A stretch of DNA of 64,000 bases from Pleurocapsa sp. FMAR1 (GCF_963665995.1 NZ_OY762512.1:4650001-4714000); one strand, 5' to 3'. Shown: positions 45,921 to 55,333, counted from the stretch's first letter. The notes: generated from the sequence alone by a model not told the origin. Made by a program: numbers and translations.

Positions 45921-46889
45921 ATGTATATGAAACGGATTTTTATTACTGGCGCAAGTGGTTGTATTGGTCACTATATAAGCGAAGCACTAATTCAAAATAC
46001 TAACCATGAACTATATTTGCTAGTAAGAAATCCTGATAAGCTTCAGTTTGATTATCAAGCTCGCCCAGGAATCCATATCCTACAGGGAGATATGTATCGT
46101 ATTGAAGACTATAGCGATTTGCTACTTAAAGAAATTAACGTGGCAATTTTAGCTGCTACTGCATGGGGAGGAGAAAGCGAGACTTACGATATTAATGTAG
46201 TTAAAACTTTGGAGTTAATCAATTTACTCAATCCCAAAGTTTGTGAACGAATTATTTATTTTTCTACCGCCAGTATATTAGATCAAAATAACCAGTTATT
46301 ATTACAAGCCAATCAATTTGGTCATGATTACATTCGCACTAAGTATCAATGTTTTGCTCAACTTGCTCAACAAGCGATCGCCGATAAGATTATAGTCGTC
46401 TTTCCCACTCTAGTTTTTGGAGGTGATCGAGACAAACCTTATTCTCATTTGAGCGCGGGTATTACCGACGTAACTAAATGGATTGGCTTGATTCGCTGGT
46501 TTAGCGTCGATGGTAGCTTTCATTTTATCCACGCCCAGGATATAGCTGGAGTAATTAGCTATTTGGTAGAGCATCCTGAGTTTTCTCCATCACAAAAAGA
46601 AGACGCAGAAGTAGACTGCTTGGTAATCGGTAATCCAGCCATCACCGTAGATCGGGTGATCGCTGATATAGCTAAATATTTTGGTAAAAGAACTTATATC
46701 CGCTTCCCTCTATACATTTGGCTTGCTAATATTTTTATTCAAATTTTTCAGATTCAGATGGACTCCTGGAGTCGTTTTTCGCTTGACTATCGCCACTTTA
46801 CTTATACTAATCCCGTCACTCCTGCCAGCTTTGGTATGACTAATTACTGTTCTACCGTAGAAGAATTAATGGATGTTTCAGGGGTTTAA
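45921..46889 (+). CDS. NAD-dependent epimerase/dehydratase family protein
   Basis: The 322-residue protein has the extended SDR opening RIFITGASGCIGHYISEALI, the nucleotide-binding TGxxGxxG variant TGASGCIG, and catalytic region IIYFSTASI with YIRTKYQCFAQL (Tyr-x-x-x-Lys at YIRTK). FVVFPTLVFGGDRDKPYSH follows. It likely acts on NDP-sugars or a related alcohol in the cytoplasm. Neighbours give no pathway. ATG at 45921 or two codons later (MKRIF) is the start. Confidence 0.88.
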   Translation: MYMKRIFITGASGCIGHYISEALIQNTNHELYLLVRNPDKLQFDYQARPGIHILQGDMYRIEDYSDLLLKEINVAILAATAWGGESETYDINVVKTLELINLLNPKVCERIIYFSTASILDQNNQLLLQANQFGHDYIRTKYQCFAQLAQQAIADKIIVVFPTLVFGGDRDKPYSHLSAGITDVTKWIGLIRWFSVDGSFHFIHAQDIAGVISYLVEHPEFSPSQKEDAEVDCLVIGNPAITVDRVIADIAKYFGKRTYIRFPLYIWLANIFIQIFQIQMDSWSRFSLDYRHFTYTNPVTPASFGMTNYCSTVEELMDVSGV

Positions 46890-46923
46890 AATTAACTAGC
46901 AATGGATTTGTGCAGAAATCTTT

Positions 46924-47610
46924 TTATAATTTTTGTTCAATATTTTTTTTGATTTCTTGCTGGCAAATCCACCAAAAGTAAATCGTCAGGTTAATTAAAC
47001 CAATCAGCTTCGTCCCATCTTCTAACATGGCATGAATACCCCGACTGCTAATAGGCGCAATATCGATCGCGCTAGAAAAGCCAAATAAACAAAAAGATAC
47101 TAGTAAGGGAATATAAGGAGTTCGACTAATGGTACGACGAAACCCCCGACCGTAGGTAATGAGCAACAAACCGTAGAGAAGATATACGCTTAACTTAACT
47201 AGTTTGCAAGTACCAAAAAAGGCACACAAAATCAAGGTTAAACGAAAGCGATCGTCAATGTAGAGTAATAACATTAATAACGCACTAGCACACAAAAAAA
47301 TTTGAAAGCGTCGGTTTGCAGGAGGCAATAAAACTGCGGTAAAAAGGCTTATGGCGATCGCAGTACACCACATAAACTCAGAAACGCTGGTTAACCAGCC
47401 TAGATAGAAAATCCCAAAATAAAAAGGATCGCTAAACAGATTGTCTATTCCTGCCCCTTTGCTTTTAAGCTTGGCATAGATACTAAGTAAGCTCAAAATC
47501 ACAATAGTGATGGCATTTAACCAAATTAAAACGGGAATGCTGTTAAAGTGCTGCTTGCTCTTACTTAGCCAAGATCTGAAAAATGGTAAAGAAGTAGATT
47601 TATTTTCCAT
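46924..47610 (-). CDS. Multi-pass membrane protein
   Basis: This 228-residue protein has about six hydrophobic helices (for example VLIWLNAITIVILSLLSIYA and FMWCTAIAISLFTAVLLPPA) and short charged loops. It is convergent with the epimerase gene, 34 bp apart. No family is recognised. Its membrane topology and position beside the UPF0104-type gene at 47933 hint at a role in envelope lipid or glycan handling, which is inference. Confidence 0.65.
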   Translation of the reverse strand: MENKSTSLPFFRSWLSKSKQHFNSIPVLIWLNAITIVILSLLSIYAKLKSKGAGIDNLFSDPFYFGIFYLGWLTSVSEFMWCTAIAISLFTAVLLPPANRRFQIFLCASALLMLLLYIDDRFRLTLILCAFFGTCKLVKLSVYLLYGLLLITYGRGFRRTISRTPYIPLLVSFCLFGFSSAIDIAPISSRGIHAMLEDGTKLIGLINLTIYFWWICQQEIKKNIEQKL

Positions 47611-47699
47611 AAATAGTAAATATAAAATTTTTGAGCTTACTTAAACAAACCAATATTATTCATCTCCATACTACAAAAAGAAAAACAAGTAATAGTAAA

Positions 47700-47905
47700 T
47701 TGCGGTTGCGAAGCTAGAGCGGGTGGAAACGCCGAATTCAGTTCGGCTTGTCTTGGTCAGCGTTCCCTTGCGCCTGTCGGCGGCGCGGGGTCTGACCGCT
47801 GTTCCACATCCGTTAGCAGACATCGCTAGGCACAACTAGCAATAATCAAATATGAATTTAATTTATTATCTTTTCCTATACACTTTTAAAAGCTTACGGC
47901 TTAGA
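47700..47905. repeat. GC-rich palindromic module and AAGCTTA-like repeats
   Basis: GAGCGGGTGGAAACGCCGAA at 47719, TCCCTTGCGCCTGTCGGCGG at about 47764 and CTGTTCCACATCCG at 47799 form one copy of the mosaic repeat. It is followed near 47888 by AAAAGCTTACGGCTTAGAGC. The 322-bp gap contains no gene. Confidence 0.6.
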
Positions 47906-47932
47906 GCATAAAGCTACGAGCAAAAATCATCT

Positions 47933-48901
47933 ATGAATTTCAAACGCTTTATATCCCTGGTAATTAGCGTCGCTATTTTGCTTTATATCTATACTCAAAT
48001 TGATTTTGCTAATCTTTTGAAGGTTTTTCAGAATTGCGATCGCCTGATGTTATTGATTAGTTTAGCAATGGTGATTCCCATTACTTTGATTACCTCATGG
48101 CGGTTACAGCAGCTAGTACCACGGCGTACTTTGGGTTTTTTGGAGGCTAATCGTTTGATTTTGGGTGCTAGCGTGCTGAATATGATTTTACCCTCAAAGA
48201 TGGGAGATCTTGCCAAGTCCTATTTTATGGCTGAACGTTCTAATATAAGTGGTAGCTTGGCTTTGTCTATTTCTATTTTTGAGAAGGCTTGTGACTTGCT
48301 TTCCCTGCTGCTGTGGTGCGTTTTTGGCTTAATTTTATATCCAGCCAAAGATAGCTTATTTTGGATCATGACCGCAGGTGTGGCGATCGGCTTAATTATG
48401 GGAATATTGCTATTAAGCTCGCAACAATTTGCCGAGTTATTTTTCAAATTAGGTATTAGAATTGCACCCAAATCTATCAAAACCAAGCTCCAAAAAATGC
48501 AGGCTGCTTGGGGAGAAATGCACGATTATTTTTGGCACAATAAGCAACAGCTATTGCTAATTACTAGCACTTCTATTTTTATCTGGTTTTTGCACTTATT
48601 ACAAATTTGGCTGTTTATCTTAGCTCTTAAAGCCGTTACTCCTTTTATTATTAGTTTGGCTCTTTCTCCCCTGGCGATCCTGGCAGGATTACTCCCCTTA
48701 ACCTTTGCAGGAATTGGTACTCGTGATGCAGCCATAATTTATTTTTACCAAGATTACTTTAGTCAAGCAACGGGGGCAGCATTAGGCTTGTTGTGTACTT
48801 CTCGCTACTTTATTCCTGCTTTAATTGGACTGCCTTTTTTAAGTCAAATGCTGGGCGCGGTTAATCAAAAAACAAAGGATAATTATACTAAATCCGATTG
48901 A
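47933..48901 (+). CDS. Flippase-like UPF0104 / LPG synthase transmembrane-region protein
   Basis: The 322-residue integral membrane protein is typical of the UPF0104 family (the flippase half of lysylphosphatidylglycerol synthase-type proteins): about eight helices with conserved GASVLNMILPSKMGDLAKSY and LTFAGIGTRDAAIIYFY. No catalytic synthase domain is fused. Such proteins occur beside lipid and glycan transferase genes and probably move a lipid or lipid-linked intermediate. The gene stands alone between repeat regions. Confidence 0.88.
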   Translation: MNFKRFISLVISVAILLYIYTQIDFANLLKVFQNCDRLMLLISLAMVIPITLITSWRLQQLVPRRTLGFLEANRLILGASVLNMILPSKMGDLAKSYFMAERSNISGSLALSISIFEKACDLLSLLLWCVFGLILYPAKDSLFWIMTAGVAIGLIMGILLLSSQQFAELFFKLGIRIAPKSIKTKLQKMQAAWGEMHDYFWHNKQQLLLITSTSIFIWFLHLLQIWLFILALKAVTPFIISLALSPLAILAGLLPLTFAGIGTRDAAIIYFYQDYFSQATGAALGLLCTSRYFIPALIGLPFLSQMLGAVNQKTKDNYTKSD

Positions 48902-48944
48902 TAAAGGTAGTTGTCAACTTCCTGACTAGCTGCGGTGGGTACAC

Positions 48945-49205
48945 CTTGCTGACCTCTTTCGAGACCCCCTAAAGGGTTCAACAGTTTGCTCGCCCTCGAC
49001 AACCAAGGGGTACCCCCCGCAGGTACCTCAACGGGGGGAACCCCCCTTCGGGTTCAGCAGTTTCTTTAAGCGGGGTTTCCCCGCCAACGAACTGCTTCAC
49101 CGCAACGCAACTGTCTCACCGCGTCGCCGTCAGAGCGGGTGGAAACGGCTCTGTTCAAGAGCCTTGTTCCACACCCGCTAGCAAGGGAATGCTCGAATTG
49201 ACCTC
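48945..49205. repeat. Large GC-rich palindromic repeat mosaic
   Basis: This block contains GACCCCCTAAAGGGTTCAAC (48963), CAAGGGGTACCCCCCGCAGG (49005), CCTCAACGGGGGGAACCCCC (49025), AACTGTCTCACCGCGTCGCC (49107) and ACACCCGCTAGCAAGGGAAT (49171). The last two modules repeat at 3.9 and 49.6 kb. It ends at the left border of the miniature element at 49208. No genes. Confidence 0.7.
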
Positions 49206-49207
49206 TG

Positions 49208-49776
49208 AAATAAATAACGTCTGATGTGAATTAACTTTTTTTTTGTTTAATATAAAACTTTTACACTGCGATAAATAGAGAAATTTATTGTTTAAATTAA
49301 ACCTGGACGAATTTAACTATAATTATGCCGACTCAGACTCTAGATAACTATAAAAAAAACTGAGGTTAATGTTTACGGAAGGGGTCTGGGGAGGGTCGTC
49401 ACGTCCCCAGCAGGCGAGCGACCCCCTAAAGGGTTCAACAGTTTGCTCGCCCTCGACAATAACCTCAACGGGGGGAACCCCCGCAACGGTTTTGTCTCGC
49501 AACGGGGGGAACCCCCCTTCGGGTTCAGCAGTTTCTTTAAGCGGGGTTCCCCCGCCAACGAACTGCTTCACCGCAACGCAACTGTCTCACCGCGTCGCCG
49601 TCAGAGCGGGTGGAAACGGCTCTGTTCAAGAGCCTTGTTCCACACCCGCTAGCAAGGGAATGCGCGAGAGCGGGGTCTGGGGGAAAGTTCCCCCAGGAAT
49701 AAATTCTGGTTTTTACAAACCAATTTCATTTAGAAGCGAGAATAAGCATTTTTTAATTCACATTAGGCGTAAATTA
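49208..49776. mobile_element. Miniature element family 2 carrying a nested GC-rich insertion
   Basis: The ends, AACGTCTGATGTGAATTAA (49215-49234) and TTAATTCACATTAGGCGTAA (49753-49772), are inverted repeats. The interior matches the 303-bp copy at 1904-2206, but between about 49421 and 49672 it holds an extra 250 bp of the GC-rich mosaic. The host element resumes with GGGGTCTGGGGGAAAGTTCC (49674). A stacked insertion of one repeat into another is therefore visible. Reading frames across it are not genes. Confidence 0.7.
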
Positions 49777-49925
49777 CTCAATTTATACAAAGATTTAGTA
49801 TAAATTGAGTAATTTTTCATAAAAACCAGAGAATTATTTATTTTTACCCAAGGTCTAACATGACAAAATGTTATGTTTAACATTAAGTTAAGTTACGATC
49901 AAGATATTGTTAAAATTCCATCAGC

Positions 49926-50912
49926 TTGAATAAGAATAGTTTACTAATCCCAGATAACCAAACTGAACAGATTTCCGCCAGGGATCTCTCTTCTGGGGAA
50001 AAAATAATTGCTAGTAGCATAAGCCTAGGAATTTTATTTATAGCGATAGTTGCTTTAGCTTTTTCGCCTATATTTACCAAACTCAGCGAAATAGAACTTC
50101 TTACCCCAACAGCAATTGTCTTTAATCGCCTATGGATTGCAACTATTATTATTAGTTGTTGGCAAATTATCAAGACTCCTCCAGAATTTAAGCAGATTCA
50201 ATTTCTGGACAATATTCCTAATTACAAAGAGCGAAGTTTACTAATTCTGGCTAGCGTTGCGGCTACAGTTTCATCTTTGTTATGGGCAATGTCTTTAACT
50301 CAGACAAGCGTTGCTAGTTCTACAGTTTTGCGAAGTCTAACACCTTTATTTATTAGTTTAGGTGCATGGCTAATCTTAAAACAGCAGTTTAACCGTCAGT
50401 TTGTTACGGGTATGGCAATATCCATAGCTGGTGGGATGATAATTGGCTGGGATGATTTACAGTTAGGGACGGAGTATTTATCTGGTGACAGCCTTGCCTT
50501 ACTGTCGGCTGCACTGCACGGAGTAAACTTACTTACGGTGGGCTATTTGCGCGATCGCGACTGTAATACGGCTAAAGTACTATTTTGGCGATGTGGTTTT
50601 GGTGCTTTAATTATTTTGCCCATAGTTTACTTAACGGACACCCCAATGTTTCCTACATCAACTCAAGGCTGGTTAACAGTTATTGCCCTGGCGGTTATTT
50701 GTCAGACTTTTGGACAGGGTTTGTTGGTCTATAGTTTAAAGCAATTCTCTTCAAGCTTTGTAGGCATATTTACTTTGCTCAAACCAATAATTACCGCCTT
50801 TCTTGCCTGGGTGATTTTTGCCGAAAATTTGAATTTAACTAGCTGTATTGCTGTAATTTTAATTCTATGTGGCATTTATCTAGCAAAGTCTAGTAATTCA
50901 GCTATAAACTAA
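49926..50912 (+). CDS. EamA/DMT-family transporter
   Basis: The 328-residue protein has ten hydrophobic helices in two EamA repeats (SISLGILFIAIVALAFSPIF and SSTVLRSLTPLFISLGAWLI in the first, ending FVGIFTLLKPIITAFLAWVI in the second). These transporters export or import small metabolites in the inner membrane, with substrate not predictable. The frame starts at TTG (49926); the next Met is within the membrane domain, so TTG is the best start. The gene is convergent with the BrkB-family gene. Confidence 0.88.
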   Translation: MNKNSLLIPDNQTEQISARDLSSGEKIIASSISLGILFIAIVALAFSPIFTKLSEIELLTPTAIVFNRLWIATIIISCWQIIKTPPEFKQIQFLDNIPNYKERSLLILASVAATVSSLLWAMSLTQTSVASSTVLRSLTPLFISLGAWLILKQQFNRQFVTGMAISIAGGMIIGWDDLQLGTEYLSGDSLALLSAALHGVNLLTVGYLRDRDCNTAKVLFWRCGFGALIILPIVYLTDTPMFPTSTQGWLTVIALAVICQTFGQGLLVYSLKQFSSSFVGIFTLLKPIITAFLAWVIFAENLNLTSCIAVILILCGIYLAKSSNSAIN

Positions 50913-50955
50913 TGACTAGCAAGCGTGGTAATCCTCGCAGGGACTAAAAACTTTT

Positions 50956-51828
50956 TTAGTCAATTTGTGAATGTTTACGTGGTCGTATTTTTGAACCATA
51001 CATTCGAGTATAAACATGAGTAAATTCTGCCCCAAATAAAATAATTTGAGCAGAATAGTATACCCATGCCAAAAAGACAATCAGCGAACCTGCTGCACCG
51101 TAAGCTGAACCCAAGCTGCCTTTACTGATATATAAACCTAACAAATACTTGCCAAACAGAAATAACAGTGCCGTAATTATTGAGCCGATAAAAACATCTT
51201 TCCAAGCAATTTTTATATCGGGAACATATTTAAACATCAGGCAAAACAGAAAGGTAATCAGCCCAAAAGAGACAATGAAGTCTAGGTTTTCCCAGAGAAT
51301 CGCTGAACCAGGCAGAAAATCTGTTCTATAACGGCTTAGAGTAGCAACAACAGCACTTAATACCAAAGATAAAATCAATAATAGCCCGATCGCCAGCACC
51401 ATTAGAAATGATGATAAACGTTTGCGTAGAAACAGCATAACTCCTTGCCCTGGTTGGGGTTTTACCTTCCAAACTGTATTAAGAGCATCCTGTAGCTGGG
51501 CAAAAATACCTGATGCGCCGATTATTAATACTCCAATACTAATTAAAGAGGCAAACCCCCTAATTTTAGGCTGGCTGATGTTGTTGAGTGCCTGCAAAAT
51601 CGGTTTAACTCCATCTTGTCCTACCAAAGCAATTAGCTGATCTGTAATCTCTTTTTGAGCCGTCTGATCGCCAAAAATTGTCCCCGCAATCGCGATCGCA
51701 ATTACTAGTAAAGGTGAGATCGAAAAAACCGTGTAATATGCCAAGGCTGCTGCAATCAGAGGTGCTTTATCTGCTTGCCATTCTGTAAAGGTTTCTTGAA
51801 ACAATCGCCCGATTTTACGTAAATTCAT
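50956..51828 (-). CDS. YihY/BrkB-family membrane protein
   Basis: At 290 residues it matches YihY/virulence factor BrkB (UPF0761). KAPLIAAALAYYTVFSISPLLVIAI is the family opening, and GSAYGAAGSLIVFLAWVYYSAQIILFGAEFTHVY closes it. About six transmembrane helices. The family was once assigned to RNase BN in error and has no proven activity. It sits convergent with the EamA transporter and alone in transcription. Confidence 0.92.
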   Translation of the reverse strand: MNLRKIGRLFQETFTEWQADKAPLIAAALAYYTVFSISPLLVIAIAIAGTIFGDQTAQKEITDQLIALVGQDGVKPILQALNNISQPKIRGFASLISIGVLIIGASGIFAQLQDALNTVWKVKPQPGQGVMLFLRKRLSSFLMVLAIGLLLILSLVLSAVVATLSRYRTDFLPGSAILWENLDFIVSFGLITFLFCLMFKYVPDIKIAWKDVFIGSIITALLFLFGKYLLGLYISKGSLGSAYGAAGSLIVFLAWVYYSAQIILFGAEFTHVYTRMYGSKIRPRKHSQID

Positions 51829-52010
51829 TGATTTTAAGTTTCATTTACCAAAAGTTTTTGCTGCCCTTCAATTGAGCATTTTGTAAAGAATGTATCATCG
51901 CGCATCTAGTTTTTATCAAGACTTGGCTAATTTAGGGTAAGTATAATCTCTTAGGCAAAAATACGTAATAGCATAGATGTACATAAAAAGTTTCGGACAG
52001 CTATTTTGTA

Positions 52011-52901
52011 ATGCAATTCCAGAATTCATTAAAAACTTTTACTTTTAGTGCTTTATTATCTACATTTGCGTCAACTACAGTTGGTATTTGCCAAACTAGC
52101 AAGGATTCCCCAATTAGTCACCAAGAATCTTTAGCAACGCTAACTCGCAGCACTCGAAACCATTCTTGCTCCGTCCCTAAGCTTCCTGAACGGAAGCCAG
52201 GGCGGTGCGCTTTTCGAGTGACCGAGTTAGTCGCCATAGATAATCTAGATTTTTTTTACAGTCAAGCAATCAAGCACAGGCTTGTTGGTTCAAGTATTAT
52301 TACTCAGTTTGCTCCCAAAAACAGTCAAGGAAACAACATAAAACTCAGTCAATTAGCGATCGCTTTAGGCTACGATCATTTTAACTGGGTAAATTATGTG
52401 GAAAAAGATCCTTATGGCATACGGGATAATCAAGGACAACCTATGGTTACTCCCTACAATGATCCGCCAATAGGAGGTTATCAATACGACGGGGCAGACA
52501 ATCTTCCTTTCTATTGGGATTTAGTCAAATGCAGTCTTTGTCAACAACGCTATTACTTCCAAGATCCAAATAACTCTGGGGAATTTGCCATAACCTTTCA
52601 AGACTCTCCCACTGATTATCGCCTCAAACCAGGGGAAGCAGTTGAGTTTATTACTAACTTAGTAGGGGTCAAAAATTATGACTCACAACAACAGAAGGCA
52701 GAATGGGAAGTTCTTTATACTTTTCGTTGGCAGCTAACCAATACTCGTAGCAACTACAGCCAGGTTTCTCTGATTGATGCTAATGTTAATTTGAGTAAAA
52801 TAGCTCCTTCTCTCTTAACGAGAATGCAGCTAGATGGGGCAGTATTTCCCGCCTCTAGTTCGGTAGCCAACTTTACGCCCGATCTAAAATTAGCAAATTA
52901 A
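52011..52901 (+). CDS. Secreted protein of unknown family, carrying an in-frame palindromic element
   Basis: The 296-residue protein starts with a signal peptide (TFTFSALLSTFASTTVG) and otherwise is soluble and aromatic-rich, with HFNWVNYVEKDPYGIRDN, LPFYWDLVKCSLCQQRYYFQ and an even beta-type pattern. I recognise no family. Residues about 44-73 (NHSCSVPKLPERKPGRCAF and flanks) are encoded by an 89-bp inverted repeat and look like an insertion. Two cysteines at CSLC may form a disulfide. Function unknown. Confidence 0.75.
   Translation: MQFQNSLKTFTFSALLSTFASTTVGICQTSKDSPISHQESLATLTRSTRNHSCSVPKLPERKPGRCAFRVTELVAIDNLDFFYSQAIKHRLVGSSIITQFAPKNSQGNNIKLSQLAIALGYDHFNWVNYVEKDPYGIRDNQGQPMVTPYNDPPIGGYQYDGADNLPFYWDLVKCSLCQQRYYFQDPNNSGEFAITFQDSPTDYRLKPGEAVEFITNLVGVKNYDSQQQKAEWEVLYTFRWQLTNTRSNYSQVSLIDANVNLSKIAPSLLTRMQLDGAVFPASSSVANFTPDLKLAN
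52141..52229. repeat. 89-bp palindromic element within a coding sequence
   Basis: TAACTCG and CACTCGAAA at the left (52141-52159) pair with TTTCGAGTG and CGAGTTA at the right (52212-52229), with one mismatch zone. A second hairpin, CTTCCTGAACGGAAG, lies in the centre. The element is read through in frame without a stop, adding about 30 residues to the protein. Confidence 0.65.
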
Positions 52902-53195
52902 CGGTGAGAAAGACGCAGAATGCGATCGAGGAGATTAAACATTTTTAATTCACATCAAACTTTTAAATACAGGTTGATTTGTTTGAGAAAATTATGCAGC
53001 CAGCAAAGGTTTGATTTCAGCGACTAAACGCTTGATTATTAGAAATATTAAAACTTAATATTTTATTTACGCAAGAAGTCTTTAAACAGAAATATTGTCC
53101 ATATAAAGGGTTTTCAAATACTTTCGAGCGATTAAATATTCTACCCTAATTATTTAACTGATGTTACGCAGTTAAATAATTAGAATTAACAAAAT

Positions 53196-54923
53196 TTAGT
53201 AATGATTACCTACTTTGCGATGATGGACTGCGGTTAAACCATCGGGGTTAGAAACTCGACCGAGATCGACGTGACTATAAACAATCCAGTGATCGTTACA
53301 TTCCATCCTACTAGACACTTGACACTCTAGATATGCTAAAGCGTCTGTCAATATAGGTGAACCATTAGCTGCGGTTTGAGTTTTGATTCCTGCAAAACGA
53401 TCTGCACCTGGCTTAAATCGTTTGAGAAAATGCTTCATCAATGGCTGATATTTGCCTTCTTCAAGTATATTTAAGACAAAGCGATCGCCTACCTGCATCA
53501 AGGACTCAATTGCCCGATCTTTGGCGACGGCGATCGTTAATCCAGGTGGTTCAAAGCTGGCTTGAGATACCCAAGAAGCTAACATAGCACTGCTCACATC
53601 TCCTTTAGTGGCAGTAATGATGTAAAGTCCACCGCTTAAACGACCAATTGCTTTATCTAAGTCAGTATCGAGGGCTTTCATCTGCTGGATCAGTTCTTTG
53701 CGGGTTAGAAGCTGTCCTAAATCTGTTCCAGACTCTTCGCATAGCTGATAGTCAGCCTCAGTAGGAGTGTCCTTAAGTTTAATTACAGGGAAAGCGGGTT
53801 TTAAGCCTGCTTCACGGAATTTAGTTAACATCGGATCGATGGGTTCGTCATCGTCACCATAGGATTCAAACATACCAACTAGCTGCTTTTCTGTGGCTGC
53901 TGCTAAGACTGTTCCTAAGTTAGTCGTAATCTCTGCTTGGTTTTTACTATTTAAGGGAGGCATTCCTAAAACAATACCTACAGAACGATTAACTATCTCC
54001 TGAATTTCGGTGTTGTCAGCCGAGCGCAAATCGACCATTTCCACTTCTACTCCTGTTTTGGTAATTCCTTTGGCGATCGCTTGACTCAGGCGATCGCTAA
54101 AGCCATAATCAGCAACATAAAATACGGCAACGTTCTTACCTGTCTTAGTCTGTGCCTTACTCCAGGTTCGATAGCGGTCTAATAGTTCCTCAAGGTTATG
54201 ACGCAACAGAGGACCATGACCGTTAGCAACGATATTAATTTCACCTAACTTGTCCATGCGCTTCATAGCCGAAAGCACAGAACGGGCATTGGGACCCATG
54301 AGACAATCATAGTAAAAACGATAGTCTTTGGCGATCGCCTTTAAGTTTTCGTCATAGGTAGCATCAGAACAGTAGTGCATCCCGAAGGCATCGCAGGTAA
54401 ACAAAATACCTGTTTTATGGTCGTAGCTAAAAATGGTGTCGGGCCAGTGTAGGTTAGGCGCGTTAACAAACTCGATTACATGACCTTGACCTAAATCAAT
54501 CGTCTCACCGCTTTTAATTATTTGCTGCTTGAAAGGTTGATGAACTAAATCTTCTAAGAACTTAATCGCCATCTTAGATGCCACAACCGTTGCCTGGGGT
54601 GCAAGTTCTAAAAAGTCTTTTACTAATCCACTGTGGTCGGGTTCGGTATGACTGACAATTAGATAATCAATCTCCTTGGGATCGATCTCGCCTTGTAAAG
54701 TATCTAGATATAGCTGACGAAACTTAGCGTGGGAAGTATCAACTAAAGCAGTCTTATCGCCACGAATTAAATAAGAATTATAGGTTGTGCCGTTTTGTAG
54801 ACCGAATTCAATGTCAAAGCGATCGCGTTCCCAGTCTAGAGAACGAATTGCTGTAGTATCAGCAGTTATTGCAGCAGTCTGAATAGTTAACCTTGGTTGG
54901 GTTTTGATTGGTGTTGCGACCAT
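53196..54923 (-). CDS. flv3: Flavodiiron protein, Flv3-like (O2 photoreduction)
   Basis: The 575-residue protein has the three-domain class C architecture: metallo-beta-lactamase-like diiron domain (residues 30-255), flavodoxin (about 260-410) and NAD(P)H:flavin reductase (about 430-575). Diiron ligands are all present: His92-x-Glu94-x-Asp96-His97, His159, Asp178 and His236. The opening AIRSLDWERDRFDIEFGLQN is close to Flv3. Flv1/Flv3 heterodimers reduce O2 to water at PSI under fluctuating light. The Flv1 partner, which lacks some ligands, is not in the window. Assignment to Flv3 rather than Flv4 rests on overall similarity and is likely but not certain. Confidence 0.85.
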   Translation of the reverse strand: MVATPIKTQPRLTIQTAAITADTTAIRSLDWERDRFDIEFGLQNGTTYNSYLIRGDKTALVDTSHAKFRQLYLDTLQGEIDPKEIDYLIVSHTEPDHSGLVKDFLELAPQATVVASKMAIKFLEDLVHQPFKQQIIKSGETIDLGQGHVIEFVNAPNLHWPDTIFSYDHKTGILFTCDAFGMHYCSDATYDENLKAIAKDYRFYYDCLMGPNARSVLSAMKRMDKLGEINIVANGHGPLLRHNLEELLDRYRTWSKAQTKTGKNVAVFYVADYGFSDRLSQAIAKGITKTGVEVEMVDLRSADNTEIQEIVNRSVGIVLGMPPLNSKNQAEITTNLGTVLAAATEKQLVGMFESYGDDDEPIDPMLTKFREAGLKPAFPVIKLKDTPTEADYQLCEESGTDLGQLLTRKELIQQMKALDTDLDKAIGRLSGGLYIITATKGDVSSAMLASWVSQASFEPPGLTIAVAKDRAIESLMQVGDRFVLNILEEGKYQPLMKHFLKRFKPGADRFAGIKTQTAANGSPILTDALAYLECQVSSRMECNDHWIVYSHVDLGRVSNPDGLTAVHHRKVGNHY

Positions 54924-55101
54924 AGCCCCTCTTTTAACTTTTATTAAATTTTTTTACTCTTCTTTCATTGTGACACGACTTCTAGTTCTGTAATTTTTTA
55001 GTTATTTATGAGACTGTTTGACTTGATTAATAGTTGGTCAAAATTTGAGTATAGTTAGTTTAGCTAGACTTAGCCAAACTATTGTTAACCATCATGTTGC
55101 T

Positions 55102-55306
55102 ATGAAAATAACCAATATTCATCAAGCTAAATCACAACTATCCAAGCTGATTGAAGCTGCCCTAGCAGGCGAAGAAATTTATTTGATCAATGTTAAATGC
55201 TAAATGTTAAATGTTAAATGCTAAATGCTAAATGCTAAATGAGTTGACTATTATTACTCGCGATCGCAAGTTTAATATTTATGATATTAATTTACTAAAG
55301 TGTTAG
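55102..55306 (+). pseudogene. Relic phd/vapC-type toxin-antitoxin locus broken by heptamer repeats
   Basis: The frame from ATG at 55102 encodes MKITNIHQAKSQLSKLIEAA then LAGEEIYLINVKC and stops at 55203: the first 30 residues match the Phd/YefM antitoxin N-terminus. From 55244 to 55306 the frame LTIITRDRKFNIYDINLLKC matches the end of a PIN-domain VapC toxin. The middle of both genes is gone, replaced by about seven copies of a TAAATGC/TAAATGT heptamer. The locus can express no functional toxin or antitoxin. Confidence 0.65.
55193..55241 (+). repeat. Heptamer tandem repeat (TAAATGC/TAAATGT)
   Basis: Seven consecutive 7-bp units, with positions alternating between C and T at the last base. 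This short tandemly repeated sequence type is known from cyanobacterial genomes. The block sits exactly at the join of the antitoxin and toxin relics. Confidence 0.8.
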
Positions 55307-55333
55307 ATAAATCTTTGAAATCTTGGCAAGATT

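Noticed and set aside
49323-49803. Long plus-strand frame of 144 codons and antisense frames
   Set aside because: They run through the split miniature element and its GC-rich insert, and match repeat translations at other blocks.
55193-55241. Possible CRISPR-like array
   Set aside because: Units are 7 bp in direct tandem with no spacers; the same holds for the TGACCTC arrays. These are short tandem repeats, not CRISPR.
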